Source of the DNA: Epinephelus fuscoguttatus
Taxonomy: Eukaryota; Chordata; Actinopteri; Perciformes; Serranidae
NCBI RefSeq assembly: GCF_011397635.1
Contig: NC_064758.1
Span: 16,731,013-16,795,012, forward strand
Direction: 5' to 3'
DNA: 64,000 nucleotides
Shown: positions 47,698 through 60,940 of the stretch, one piece after another
How positions within the stretch are numbered: position 1 is the stretch's first letter
How the letters are laid out: each line of letters starts with the position of its first letter
Notes under the pieces: model-generated
Told to the model about the DNA's origin: nothing
Seen by the model: only the letters and a program-made list of their open reading frames with translations
Databases searched by the model: none
Program-made: the position numbers and the translations under genes

Positions 47698-49304
47698 ACT
47701 AGGGAAGCATGATATATATATCAGGTGATTTTATTATTCTGTATTATTCTGATAATGAAATTAAAGGCGATAAATAGCAACGATAATATGGAGCCAGACT
47801 GCTTTCACTGACTTAACAAGGGCAGCATCTGCACACCCGGACACAATAGGTAACACCTTTAATGTTGGTGAGCCTCCAATAAACACAGGGTAGAAGACGA
47901 ATAACAAGCGCAGCAAGCTGAGTAGAGAGCCAGGTATGTCATTGCCGGTGTGGATGTCTTTCACACAACAAAGAGTCTGACTCCTCCTCCAAGATCGGCA
48001 AATGTCTTGCTGCCATTAAACGGGGTAGACACAGCGCTAAAGTACCGTCCCCAGAGCTCACATCCAACACTGAGCCTTTAAATGGTTCCAACAATCTCAG
48101 ACCAAAACGGCTTGTTGAACCCATTCATAAGCATTAGATAACACTAGCCGTGTGATGCTACAGTTAGCCCTTCATTTGTATCGTTAACTGGCATCCCAGT
48201 CTGGAGCCTTCTGCTCTGACCAGCCACCCAAATGAAGTCAACACATTTTTTTATTAAATCAAACAGCACATTTACTGTGGTTGGAGATCCTGTCTATTCT
48301 TCACTATAGTGAATGGTTAATCAGCTTTTTGGGGGGTCCACTTTCAAAAAAATACCTTTGTTGCACCTTGTGTGAATGGCTTACTTAGATCCACAAATTA
48401 TTTACAGTTCAGTACACGTTTGACTGGGTTTAAGGACACACTCTCCTCATACCTGTAAACCCTTGTGTTGTGACGTTACTTGTAGATGATCAAAAGGATA
48501 TTCTCTCAACTGTAATGAACCCTTCTGCTCTGACACTGACAACCTCTTTCCCTCTCGCTGCATGTGTTTGTAAGACAGAGACGCTTGTTTGTGTGAGGTG
48601 AATCTATAGCACATCGCTACTCTACTTGGTAGTTGTAGGCTAGTCTATTGTGGGATGGTGAGAGGGTGCTGGATGTGTGACGATAAAGACATGTCCTACA
48701 GGAGATGTAAGGCAGACCTGCAGATGCGCATTTAACCTGCCTTGGACCCGTTCATATGAGTCGGCTGTTACTCTGTGTAGGCTACTGCACATGTAGCCTA
48801 CACCCAGTAGCAAAGGGGAAACACTGTAGCCTAATTTTTACTTAAGTTTAAACTTTTTACACACTCTTTTCATTTATTTGTATGTTTTTTAATTTTATTT
48901 TACCATTAGATATAATTTAAGACCAATTAAAAGTCATTTTACTTTTTCATCCTTGAATTCATTATATTAATAGAGTAGAGTTATATGGAGGCAGGCGGTA
49001 AAGGGAGGTCATTTGTCAGTACCCCAGGAAATCTTCTTCTTTTTCACAGCCTAATGTTGGCAGGTATGGAAGAGTCAGAACTGTTCTTTGTTTTTGTCAT
49101 GTTAGCAACAGTGATGTCAGTTTAATCTGGTTACGTCAGCTATATTAATATTAAATCAGCCTTTCATACCCTCAGGTGTACATGAACTACCGGTTATACA
49201 CTTCTTTTTACAAAACAGAAATGTGAACTTATTGGTTATTGTGTCAGTATCAGCCACGAGAAGCAGGAAATGAAATGAAAAAAATCCATATGGTGCATCC
49301 CTAG
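47698..49304. mobile_element. Possible hAT-like element
   Basis: Left end ctagggaagcatgatatata and (reverse strand) right end ctagggatgcaccatatgga suggest TIRs of the tagggatgca type. The 8-bp flanks do not match, so this is uncertain. Confidence 0.35.
48221..48520 (+). mobile_element. Inserted element with 14-bp target duplication
   Basis: 300 bp flanked by exact direct repeats ccttctgctctgac (48207-48220 and 48521-48534). It starts cagccacccaaatgaagtca like the copy at 44889. It has no poly(A) tail, no TIR and no ORF. It appears nested in a possible hAT-like element (47698-49304). Confidence 0.75.
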
Positions 49305-51927
49305 TCAACACCATTACAGTTGTGATGTTGTGCTGTTACTATGGTGATAGGCAGCAGTTTGAGAACACCAGGCCTATATTTATTGACTCAACCAACTGAC
49401 GCAGCAGTTTACCTGTATCACACGGGGTGTTTGTTTAAGCAAAAAAGCATAAATGAAGCAGACTGTTTGATATTAAATGTCACACTAAGTGGATTGGAAA
49501 ACCCCATGCAACGTGTGCAGGGTAGTGGAGGCACCTTGGAAAGGTCTGGTGACTTTAGTTGTGGACAGATTACAATAGGAGCTTGTTGTTACGTTAAGGA
49601 TTTTAACAGAAATCTGACCATCGGCCAGTCATCCTGCTTTGTTTCAGGACACATCTTTGTGGTTTAATAGTAGATCAATCAATAACTCTGTTACTGGTGG
49701 ACCAACATATTACAGATACAGTAGCTCGTAGATGGTTGAATGAGAAAACATACCAGCAGGTGAATGCAGGTGATGGAACAAAAATACACATCAGATGTTC
49801 TGTTCTATGGTAGCACTCCCAAATAATGTTTTCAGGATGAATATCAACTGGTTGTGAAAGGCTGTAAATGTATTTCAAGGACAGTAATGACATCAACAAC
49901 AGACAGTATGTGAACTTAGCTTGAACTACTGACATACACTGAGTGTATAATACATCAGCATAACCTTCCTGATATTGATTTTTGCTGTTGTTAACATTTT
50001 GTCCTTTCACCACTTGTCTAAAGTTGTTTTGTCGAGATTGTTACTTAAATTGGGAAATTATTTGGAGGAAATTTGACTTTTTCGGGTGTAGGATTTTTTT
50101 GTTTGTTTGTTTTTTTTTTTGGGTATCAGCTGATTATTTTCATTAACAGTTCAACTTTATGTTATACAGCTTCTCTCATGTTTTTAGATGTTCTAAGTCA
50201 GCTGTATGAATTACAGGACAATGAGACAATTGAACATTTTGAAAGATAAAGTAATACAACCTCCAAATATGCAAATCCTTACTTGAGATGTTTCTCATTG
50301 GGATTAGAATGAGATGGGGTCAAAGGTCATGAGCCCCTGAAAAGCCCTTTCACTAGAATGAGGAAGTAGGTGAAAGGTGGAGGGGAGGGGCATCCACAGT
50401 GTTTGACAGATCACACAACAGATGTCCAACAGGAGGAGACCACCATACCAGCCTTACACCCACTGCACACCTGCATCTTCACATAACAAACAACAAACAA
50501 ACTTTGTGTACGACTGACTCATAAACACAAACACACACATAGTTTGTGTAAATAGGTCACGCTGTTATCAGAGTTTTTGCTGATGGTGTCGGGATGAGTT
50601 TCCTTCCCTGTCTGCATTTGTGGTGTCAGAACATTTCATTTCTCTGCTGCTCACTGCTACTGTTACACTTGTCAGTGGAGGATACTTTACAAAGATAAAA
50701 GCCCTATAATGGTTTCCTTCATGTTTGTGCTTGGGGGCAAATTTTGGTTGAATAACACAGTGTATAAAATATTAGGGGCACTAGTACTCCCATAAAATTC
50801 ACTGAGTTGGTGATACCAAGTGCCAGCTGTGATCATTTACTGCAAATTAATTTGAAAAGGACACAGAGGAGAAGTCAATTTCAAGTTTTCTTTTCACTGT
50901 TGATCATTTTCACAGTGACTTAATGATTTCATTGGGACAGTAACAGGAATTACTCAGTCAGTAACATCACAAGCAACAACCTTAACATTAACATAAGCTG
51001 AGACATAGTTTGTGTAAATGGGAGTGCACACGTGCAGCTAATTTTCAAAGAATTCTACATAATTGATTTCTACAAATTAGATTGGTTTCTGCTGCTATAC
51101 TGATGTTTTAAATGGTATGTATGAAATGCAGTTTGATTATGGGGAAAGTGGAATGTTGCAACGGCAAGTAGTGATATGACACATCAAAGAATAATGCAGT
51201 TACATAAGAAGAGAGCAAACGGGTTACGCAAACTGCAAAGCTGCAAAGAAAAAAATGTGTAGATGGAGGATTCCTGCAGTAACAAGAAGTGAGAAATTGC
51301 ATCAGAGATAGTTTTTTGTTATGCGGGCTGTGTTGGTGCATAATAAAAATGTGAATTTATAACACAAGGCGACAGAAATCCTGAAAGGTGAAAGAAAAAA
51401 AAAATCTGGTGATGCAATTTCCAAGTCTGATGTGGATTGTTTTCTCTCCTGTGTTTGTGACTTAAGAACACGTGAAACAAATATTTTGCAAGGACAATCT
51501 TTCCAAGTTTCTTTTCTTTTTTTTTCTTTTCATTTGTGAAACAGGTGGAAAAATGTTTTGCCTCGTGAATTGTTGTCTTTGTTGTTGTAATTCTCATTTT
51601 GGCCACAGGAGGCTGACGTGCACTCCTAGTAACCCCCTAAAAAAAAAGAAAAATCACCTGCCAAAACTTTTTTCTTACCTGGTTTTTCATAAAAAGTGGA
51701 AATAAAGTAACTGAGTAAAGTTCCCACCTGTTCTTAAGTCATAAACACACCAGAGAAGACAGTTTAGATCAGACTTAGCCAATGGATCACCAGAATTTTT
51801 TTTCTCACTTGCCTCTTAAGGCTTCCGTACAAGTCTGTTCAGGGAAAAAAACAAACAAACAAAAAAGAACATGTTTATGCCCGTACTGGCGATAGCTGTA
51901 GCTGGAGACATTATATTTTCGGGTTGT

Positions 51928-51930
51928 CCG

Positions 51931-51960
<30 letters not shown>
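51928..51960. repeat. (ATCC)n microsatellite
   Basis: tccatccatccatcc run with two tccg variants. Confidence 0.9.
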
Positions 51961-51961
<1 letters not shown>

Positions 51962-52640
51962 CATTCTCATGAATGCTCAAGAACGCCTTGAAGGATTTTC
52001 TTCAAAGCTGACACAAACGTCCACTTCGACTCAATGAAGTTCTTATTAGATTTTGGTGGTCAAAGGTCAGGATCACTGTGACCTTGCATCCGTCTCATTC
52101 TAGTAAACGGGCCATCTCTTGAACACCTGGAGGGAATTACTTCAAATTTTGCCGAAACATTTACTTGGACTCAACGATGAACTGATTACATTTTGGTGGT
52201 CAAAGGTCAAAGTCAGCATGACCTTGCATTCCTCTCATTCTCATGAACACGATATCTCCAGAATACCTCAGGGAATTCCTTCTCATTTGACACAAACGTT
52301 CCCTCGGACTAAATAATAAACTCATTTGAATTTGGTGGTTGAAAGTCAAAGGTCAATGTCACTGTGACCTCATAAAGATGACCTTACACAAATGTCTAAT
52401 AAGATGTAATGATGAAGTGATGGCATTTTAAATCCAAAAGCTCAAAGGTCAACTTCACTGTTACATCATAATGTTCTGCAAAAACACTTCTCTAGCCATT
52501 ACTCAGTGTCATATCTCAGGAACAGAAGAGGAGACATTTGGTCAGATACTGAATTAATAGTACTTAACTTGAAATTGTTTTGAAATTGTTTCTTTTGTGC
52601 TGCCGGGGGCAAGATGTGTGTGAGGCATCCATGTTTTCAC
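51961..52640. repeat. Degenerate tandem repeat (about 140-bp units) with DR1-like motifs
   Basis: Three to four diverged units, each with gacacaaacgt..., ttggtggtcaaaggtca and gtgacct words; unit spacing is about 140 bp (52057, 52197, 52343). Similar arrays are common in fish DNA. Confidence 0.75.
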
Positions 52641-53218
52641 CAACACGGATGTAAACTGTAAGAGAAACTTGACAGGTGCATGGAGGCATACATTCCGGGG
52701 TGGTAATCCTAGTTTAGTCTATTTTAGTTTTATAATTCTTTTTCTATCTCTGCACGCAGATAGTTTGGGTGTAATTTGTCTATCCACAGAAGACAGTGTG
52801 CAGTGTGCTTCTGATGATGTGTAAACTGAAGTAAAACAGGACTCTTGTTTCTTTGCAGTAGGGTAGCAGTTTAAACCTATGGAGGAGCTATCAAGTTCGA
52901 CTTTGCACATGCTCTTACTCTGACATTAAGTTTCCTGATAACCTTCCACAACAAGCAGATGATTGCTTGTAATGATTGCCGAAAATAGACTGTACTCCGA
53001 ATAGAAAAAAGAAAAGCTGAGCTGATGAAATGAGTCTGATGTCTTTCACTGTGCAGTGGAACATATTCAATATCGTACATCTCTTTGGTTTACCTTTTCA
53101 TATCACTGATGTAAACTTTCCTTCTGTGGCTGCCTGCTGTTCGTCTGCCTCAGTTTCTCTCCATCACACAGTAATTTCCTCTGTCTCTCTCACTGTTGTG
53201 TTTTTTCTTAGGCGCGCG

Positions 53219-53223
53219 CACAC

Positions 53224-53282
<59 letters not shown>
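53219..53282. repeat. (CA)n microsatellite
   Basis: About 31 CA units with one CG variant. Confidence 0.95.
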
Positions 53283-53285
<3 letters not shown>

Positions 53286-55035
53286 TTCTGTCACACTTCA
53301 TCCCTCTCTCAGACTCCATCTCATTTTCCACCTGTCACATTGTTCTTCTGTCATGTCCATTTTGCTTTTGCTCCAAGTGCATCAAATGTCACTGTCACCT
53401 GGGAAACCACCGGTTCATACAACGCTTGAAGGTGTATTAAACACTACAATATTAAAAATGAATTGAATTGAGTGGAATACTGTTACAGTGTAACTACTGC
53501 TCGCAGGGCTCCTTGGTGAACCACTGTGGTCTGTTTCTAAAATGTTCCTATTTTAAATATAAATATGGTGTGATCTGGCCTATAATTTAATATAATTCGT
53601 CTCAATTACAGTCACTGCGCTTCACCTGGGATTCAGTTTATAATTTGGCAAGCTGGTCATGCGGTTTCTTTATTTTAGTTTTATAGTCTTAGAAGGTTTC
53701 TAAGTTTGGCTTTTCAAAAGCTGCTGATGACCTGTTTCCTCTCCGTCTCACATACATCTCCTCATACTGTCTTTGATCCTCTCGTTTTCTCTCTTTTCCT
53801 TTAATCTTTGCCTCTATATTTCTATACACACCCCTATAACTGTACGTTCACTGAGTCTACAGCACTGATGTGGTCACACACACGCTGTACATCACTTCCT
53901 TTGGGCAGCTCTTCAAAGAAAGCTCAACAATTTGTGGTTATTTTTCCCACACTCGCACTGTGACACACACACAAGATTAGAGTGAAGGGACACACACCAT
54001 GAAGTTCTGAGCAGTCTAAGTCTATTAATCGTATTAACATGCCAGTGTTCGGTCATTCCGTCTCGTCCTCTGGCTCCTGTCCAGTCGGGACACAAAGACG
54101 CCAAAACCTTCAGCGTTAATTTAACACCACAGTATGTTTATATAAGAGCAAACCAGCAAAAGCTAAATAGACACATTCACATGGTGTTGAGCTGTTGCCC
54201 CAGTGATATGTCACAATCAACATTTTTAATGTCAAACATGTCTTTTAAGTTCTTCTGCCTGATTAAACCTGGTTCTGCCCAGTCAGGTGCAACAAAACAG
54301 GAGAGTCAGGGTGGTTTAAGCCTTTTTTACAGCAGATGTTTTGTCTAGTCATGGTAGAAAATGTTGGCTCCATTCTATTGAAGTGTCCCAGTCAGTCATG
54401 ACAGTGTGACAATGAGCCACCATGCGCAGTACCAGGTCCCTGAAACTGACGCATCTAATTGAATTCAGCCTTCATTCATTTTATTATTTACACCTGTGCT
54501 TTTTCTGCTGTCACATGTCAGAATGTCTAGTGAAACAGGCCTGTCATTCTGCTTGCACATTTTATGAAGCAGATTGCTGGATTTACTTGCAGAGGCACTG
54601 TAGCTCTGTCAGAGGTGCCACCAGAACTGAAATATACAGGTTTCAGTTTTTTTTTCCAGCAAAAACAATTGTAAGTGAAATGGAGAATATTTGCACTAAA
54701 ATGTACAATTATCATAATGTCTCTATAATGCAGAGACTTCTTCCATCCTCATTCTAGTCCCTTGCGTCAGTGCTCCATGTTACCAAGTAAATGAAAGACT
54801 ATTTGTGCTTTCACAAATATTTGCACAAGGAGATTTTTGATAAGCGATCATCAGCAATGTGGGTTTAATGACTGAGTGGGAAAGGCAAACAGTAGAGCAG
54901 CTAGAACAGTCTGATAAGTTCAGAAAATTACATCACTTTACTGTAATGCAGCCTTTAAAACCAGGAAATGACAACACTTACGAAACTACCCAAAATTTAA
55001 GACAGTATCTAGTCTTGTATTGCTATACATAGACA

Positions 55036-55555
55036 TACACTGATCAGCCAAAACATTAAAACCACTGGTGGGTGAAGTGGATAACATTGATCATCTTGTT
55101 ACAGTGCAATATTCTGCTGGGAAACCTTGGGTCCTTAAGGTACCCCCGATCCACGGTGGGTACTCCTTGCACCAGAAATGGCTCTGACCTGTCAAGGCAT
55201 GGACACAGGACCTCTTGAGGGTGTCCTTTGGTGCCTGGTATCAGGGTGTTACCATGAGATCTTTTGAGTCCTGTGGGTTGTGAGGAGGGGTAACAGTACG
55301 TCCCATAGATGTTTGATCAGATCGGGATCCAGGGAATATGGACAACAGGTTGACGCCTTGAGCTCTTTGTTCATTCCTGAGCAGTTTTTGTGGCGGGGAG
55401 TGGCGCATTGTCCTGCTGGGGGGCCAATGCTACTGAGGAATTCTGTTGCCATGAGGCGGGGTGCATGGTCTCCACTGGTGTTTAGGTGGGGGGAGCGTGT
55501 CAGGTGGCATCCACATGAATGTCAGAGCCCAAGGTTTCCCAATAGAATACAGCTA
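55036..55555 (-). mobile_element. Tc1/mariner fragment (3' half, degenerate)
   Basis: Right end tacactgatcagccaaaaca is the known TIR of a fish Tc1/mariner family. Minus-strand fragments read QQDNAPLP (compare QQDNAPCH), SLDPDLIKHLWDVLL (compare SPDLNPIEHLWDVL) and GNLGSDIHVDAT. Stops and frameshifts throughout; the 5' half is missing. Confidence 0.8.
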
Positions 55556-57019
55556 GGGGGCTCAAATGTTGTCAGGCATATTTTCCCACTATTTAGCTTC
55601 CATACTGTTTTTCTGTTAAGTTAAACTCCTCACTGCTGGTTCTCTATGTTATTCTGGTGATTAATTATGGGAGTGTGTCCCCTTGCAGCAGAATGAATGT
55701 CACAGCTTTACTTGTTATTGCTCTGGATGCTGGTTATGATTTCTCAGCAGTGAACTGTTGTAAGACAAACAGTTTCTTTGTGCAGAAAATAAATTATCAA
55801 ACCATGTAGGAACAACATGTTCACATATTTGAAATACATTAATTATGTTGTGGAAAATAGTGGAAAAGTCTTTCCTCCTTGTAAGTGTGAGACTCTGTGA
55901 GCATCAGCCACATGCCTAAAATGCCTAAGATTTTTGCTTTTTCGTGTAAAATTTACAGTCGAAGGTACAGAATGTGGCATTTGAGCACAGTTGGAAGGTT
56001 TGTGAGTTCCTAAATAATCTCGGAGCAGCCAGTCAGCATTGCATTAAGGGGATTAGGGTCTTGGCTTTGTTTTGGGCCTGTGGTTGTTTGGAGTAGCTCT
56101 GAGTAGAGCCAGGGGAAGGACTAAACTCTCTCTCACTCTCTCTGAGTGTTTTAATAAGGCTGGTTATAAGCCATGTTGTTCCAGCAACTGAAACTGGTGT
56201 GGGAGACAAGTGGGTCTCCGGTTCCCATGAGACATGAGAGAGAAAGACACAGAGAGGGAGAACAGAGATAATGACAAAGAATAATTAAAAGTTTCTTTTC
56301 TTGTTACTGGAAGATTAAAGTGCGTCAGATAAAGGAATGAGTCCTAAAACCTGATAGCACCCCTGGTTCCCTAGTCTCGAAGTCAGGTTTTTGGTTAGAT
56401 ACCTGAAATAATGTCTGTGGTTAACACAAGCTTAACAGACTGTCGTGCTTTGTTCCACGACATAAAATATGACAGTAAATACCCCACTCATGAATTCTGA
56501 AGCTTTTATGTGTCTTTGAAAAGCTAGTAGCGAACAAGTGGCTTAATGTAAATGCCGAAAACAGCCTTACAGCCTTTTTGTGGCAGGGATGTTAATTAAT
56601 GTGACTGTAGTGTAGTTTGTTTATAGCCTAACATTAGCTTTTTACATCTGCTGAATTCATTTAGGCTTCAAAAATCAGTGGTGTTCATTTGTGAGGATTT
56701 TCTTGCTGAACAAAACGTGTAAGTATAATGAACGTTTGTGTGCCACAGAACTTATTTTCTGCAGTAATCCAAAATCCAATGGAAAAATCACATAGGCTTT
56801 TTGGTGAGGTAACCAGGGCGACGCTAACTTCTGTGTAGGCCCATGGAAAAACACAACCCGGTCTCACTCCGAAGAAACACAAACACCGACTTTAAGGCGT
56901 TCGCGTCCCTTAAGATTCTAAAGCCATACCTGGTCTTTTTTCCTAAACCCAACCACATGCTGTAGTTGTTTGAGGAAAATAAAACTTAAATTTGCGGTGT
57001 TGTACTGACATAATGCATT

Positions 57020-57120
57020 TATTACCTCCCAGAACGTCAACAACCAATGCGCCCAGGGTACCTTTCACGTCGTATTTGGACATGACAAGTCCATGACCAA
57101 ACGTCAATATTTGAGGAGGG
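57020..57120 (-). repeat. Dispersed repeat, copy 2 (inverted)
   Basis: Reverse complement of the block at 38170-38290 (atattgacgtttggtcatgg, ggtaccctgggcgcattggt). Flanking ctcactccgaagaaacac at 56864 also recalls ctcactccgaccttg at 38189. Confidence 0.65.
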
Positions 57121-60100
57121 CGGAGTTTCCTTGGTAAGTCCTGCCCCCACTTCATCGTGATTGGTCAATGCTACTCTGCCTTCAAATGAAAGTTAGCATT
57201 AGCCTTATGATACCAGGGGCCTTATTCACGAAACATCGTGAGCCTTAAAGTTTCTCCTAACTGGCCGAGTTAGGAAAAACTCCTAATAATAACAGGAATG
57301 TCAGTCCTAGCTTAGTAGCTAAAAAAACGACCATATAGGTCATCTTTGCAAGCTTAGTACGACCCATATTCCATATATGCAGAGACCTCTAGTAGCTGTA
57401 GTAATTATGGCGAGAGCAAAGGAGCAAGTCAGGTGACGTAGCATAAAGAGCAACACAGTCCATGTAAGGAAGAACTTAGAGTAAACATATTGGTCAAACA
57501 AACAGGACTTTCACCCAGTTCACCAGTGTTTGTGTCCTGTATGAAACCAAAAGTTAAAAGTTACTGATTGTAACCCAAACTATGATTTTCCTTGTGAACC
57601 TAACCACTTAGTTTTGTTAAGGTAGCAAAAACTGCGACCGTGAGTGCATGCACCTGTCGCTGGTACTCACCAACAGTCAAATATGTTGTTGTGGGAGTCA
57701 AAGGTATTCTGTTGTTTAAGTATGAGGACATCTTGAACTTAGAGTTAAAGGCAGTCAGATGACTCCTAAGTCACTGAAATGTGCTCATAGTCAGTTGAAT
57801 GCTGCAGGTAATTTGCCTGAGAATTGATTTAAAGTGCTGTAGATGTCCATTATACAAAATAAAGCATAATTCTGAAACAGTACGGCCTATTTTTAGCCTA
57901 GAATGTTTCCAGAAACTAATTTATGCTGCCCTGTTGGCTGCCATTGGTCTTTTCTGTAGCAAAGACTTATGAGAGCCCAGAGTGTGTGGTGCATTTGTCC
58001 ACCCAGGGGAAGAAAGAGTTCAGGTTGATGTCTAAGTAAAATAGTACAATGCCAGAATGTCACAGCCTATTGAAGTAACACTTGTGCCAAGCAAATGCCT
58101 CTTGAGCTTTGCCAGACCACTTTTAGCAAAGTGGAAATAGTGAGCTATTCTCTGCACGGCTGAGCCAACATACTGATGATGCCTGAGTATTGTCACTTGT
58201 CTGCAGATGCCTAGATCTGAATGAATGCAGACATCTGTTAAGATTCTGGGTAATTAAATCCTTCCAAAAAAAATCAGACCTTACATCTCCCACTGTTAGC
58301 TGTTACCAGACGTATTGCCTTAATTTGATTTTTAAAATTTTATCTTTTTGACAACTCAGGCGACAAATAGGAAGTGAAAACTGAGGAAAAAGTGAGACAG
58401 GAAAAAAAAGGATTACTAAGCAGCCCAAAGAGGTATTTAAAGATTGATGGATGGAGAGCATCTTGGGAAAAGAAAGACAGCAAATTAAAAATGTCACATT
58501 ACAACTGTGGTTTTCAGTGGAGTGTGCAGAGTGTTGTTCACTGTACAGTCGTCTTTACAATGAACCCAGATTAGCCCCATTAATCCCCTGCTGCCCCTCG
58601 GCATGTGTGTTACTGAACATTGTGCCCATACAAAGCCACTCATTCACACACACGCTCACCAAAGCACACACACACATACATGTATACACACACTTGTTCT
58701 GAGCCAGCAAGTGCAGAGGAAGTCTCAGCCCCGAGGCGATGGCTTTTCTAAGAGGAGGGAAGCAGCAGCGAGTGAAATCAGTGCGATTTTGCTAATGAAG
58801 CCTGATGAACAGCTACTCTTATTCCACTCTTTTACCCGCCTCACACTCTCGCTCACTTTCTCCCTGTTTCACTCCATTCCCTTTTTCTCTTTCGCTGAAT
58901 ACATTTGGGCTAATTGTCTGCCGCTGATTGAAGCTCTCACAGGCTTCTCAGCACTGCTGCTGCTTAGAGAGAGAACACTGCAGCGTTTCAGTGCTGCTCC
59001 ACTGCTTAATATGCGTTGATAGAAGAAGTACAACCTTAAAAAACCTTGTCTCACAGGCAGTGCATTAATTACCAAAAGGTCTGTATTTATGAGTAAACAT
59101 GAAGTTTTTAAAAGAAGATTCCTTACACGATATTATCATAACTTTCCTTTTCTCTGTCATCATCTCTCTGCGCCGACTGAAATGGATTTAATAGGTGAAC
59201 TTAAGAAGAGATTATCCTGTTAGCTTTTACATAATGGGTCAGTTTTGTTAAAAGAACAATATTTTGAACAGTCAGTTTTGGCGGTAGCTTTAGCTTTGTT
59301 TGACAAGCTGCTAATTGCATTGTGTGTAATGAGACAGTTGAGTTGCCTTGAAGGACAGGTAGACAGGCCTAAGTGTCCAACAAGCCTCAGTTGTAATTAA
59401 TTGAAATTTTAATTTCCAATATTATATATCAAACATTTGCATATTGGCAATATTAAAAAGCTAGTAGCACAAAGAAGGCAGTAAATACTAACACTAAATA
59501 CGACATACACAGTCACAATTCTACCTCAGTCAAACACGCACACACAAACACACACTATTGGACTCTTTACTTACCTTTATAATGCACGGGCTTATGGTAT
59601 TGTAATGCATATAACTTTTAAATGTCATTGACTTAATTTCTTACTTTGTTGTATTCATTATTTATTTGTTCTTAATTTGTTTCCCAGTGCTATAACATGC
59701 AAGTTATATGTTACCTGTTTAGTAATCATGATCATAATTACAATCCTTATGGAATTACTAATCAACTAAAATTCCAGGATGAAAACATAAGTAACACAAG
59801 TAGTCATGTAACCATATCTGATATTGAATAACCTGCAATGGGCACAATATATAACATTCAAAATATGATGTCATGGTAAACCTGCAAAAACAGATTTTTT
59901 TGAAGAGCAAGTTGTGAACACAAAGTTGACATGTCGTCAACTTTTTAGTTGATTTGGTAAACGTGTAAGCGACAGTTGCTTATTTACTCATTTGGAGTCT
60001 AGTTTTAGTCCACCTGATGAATGTAAACCCCATGTTAACTCTCTTTTAGCTCTGTTTTTGGTCTCTGCCAACTAACTCGCTAACTGTGTCTGTCCATTGT

Positions 60101-60306
60101 TTGGTGTTGAGCAAGTTATAGGGTTTTAGAGCCTTTTAACAAAAAAAGCTACCTGCTGTGGCTGAAAACAACGTCATGACAGCAGTAACAGTGAACCAAA
60201 GCAGTAAATATGTGGGCTGAACAGTCAAACAATGAGCTGAAACTATAGAGCCCTGTTAAGCTGACGGAAACTGCAGATTCTGACGCTGTTTCGCTGTAGG
60301 TTACAG

Positions 60307-60940
60307 GGATAGTTCATGCCAAAATCAGAAATACATATTTTTCCTCTTACCTGTAGTCCTATTCTATATCTAGTCAGTCTAGACTGTTTTGATGTGAGTT
60401 GCTGAGTTAGGGATTTCGGCCATAGAGATGTCTGCCTTCTCCTAAATATATGAAATTAGATAGCAATCTATCTAATCTATCATCTTTACCAGACTACACC
60501 TGCTAACCGTATCACTGTGCAGAGTGCAGCTTTCATCTACTGCTAGCTTGCCTAGCACCACTGAGCTAGCTAATGCTACAGCTCAGCTGAGGAAGATGCC
60601 ATTATTGTTTACATCCGCTTGTCCATGAGTAGATGCACACTTCCTTTTGTGCAGTGATACAGTTGGTGGGTGTAGTTCTGTGGAAAGAAAGTAGTTCCTA
60701 CATGAAACTGCTCACAACCACACAGTTTCTGTGGATTATTTTGAGTAACCAGGTCATGATTTCTGGAAAGAAACTTTTGAGCACCACAAGCTGAGCTCCA
60801 TCTAGTTTCATTATATTCAAGAGAGGGCATACATCTCTATGGCCGATATCTTGAACTCGGCAACTCACACCAAAACAATGTAGATTGATAAATAGTCCTA
60901 CAGGTAAGAGGATAGTTTTTGATTTTGGTTGAAATTATCC
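60307..60940. mobile_element. mgll: MITE, 634-bp copy of the same family
   Basis: TIRs ggatagttcatgccaaaatc and gattttggttgaaattatcc; TTAA follows on the right and a mutated TTAC precedes on the left. The 3' third matches the copy at 159-335. Located in mgll intron 1. Confidence 0.65.

Noticed and set aside
53030..53440. 136-codon frame
   Set aside because: Made by the CA repeat (THTHTH); no coding features.
55280..55624. 114-codon plus-strand frame
   Set aside because: Antisense of a broken Tc1/mariner transposase.
58603..59019. 138-codon frame
   Set aside because: Lies within the mgll intron, with CA-rich and pyrimidine-rich sequence; no recognisable domain.
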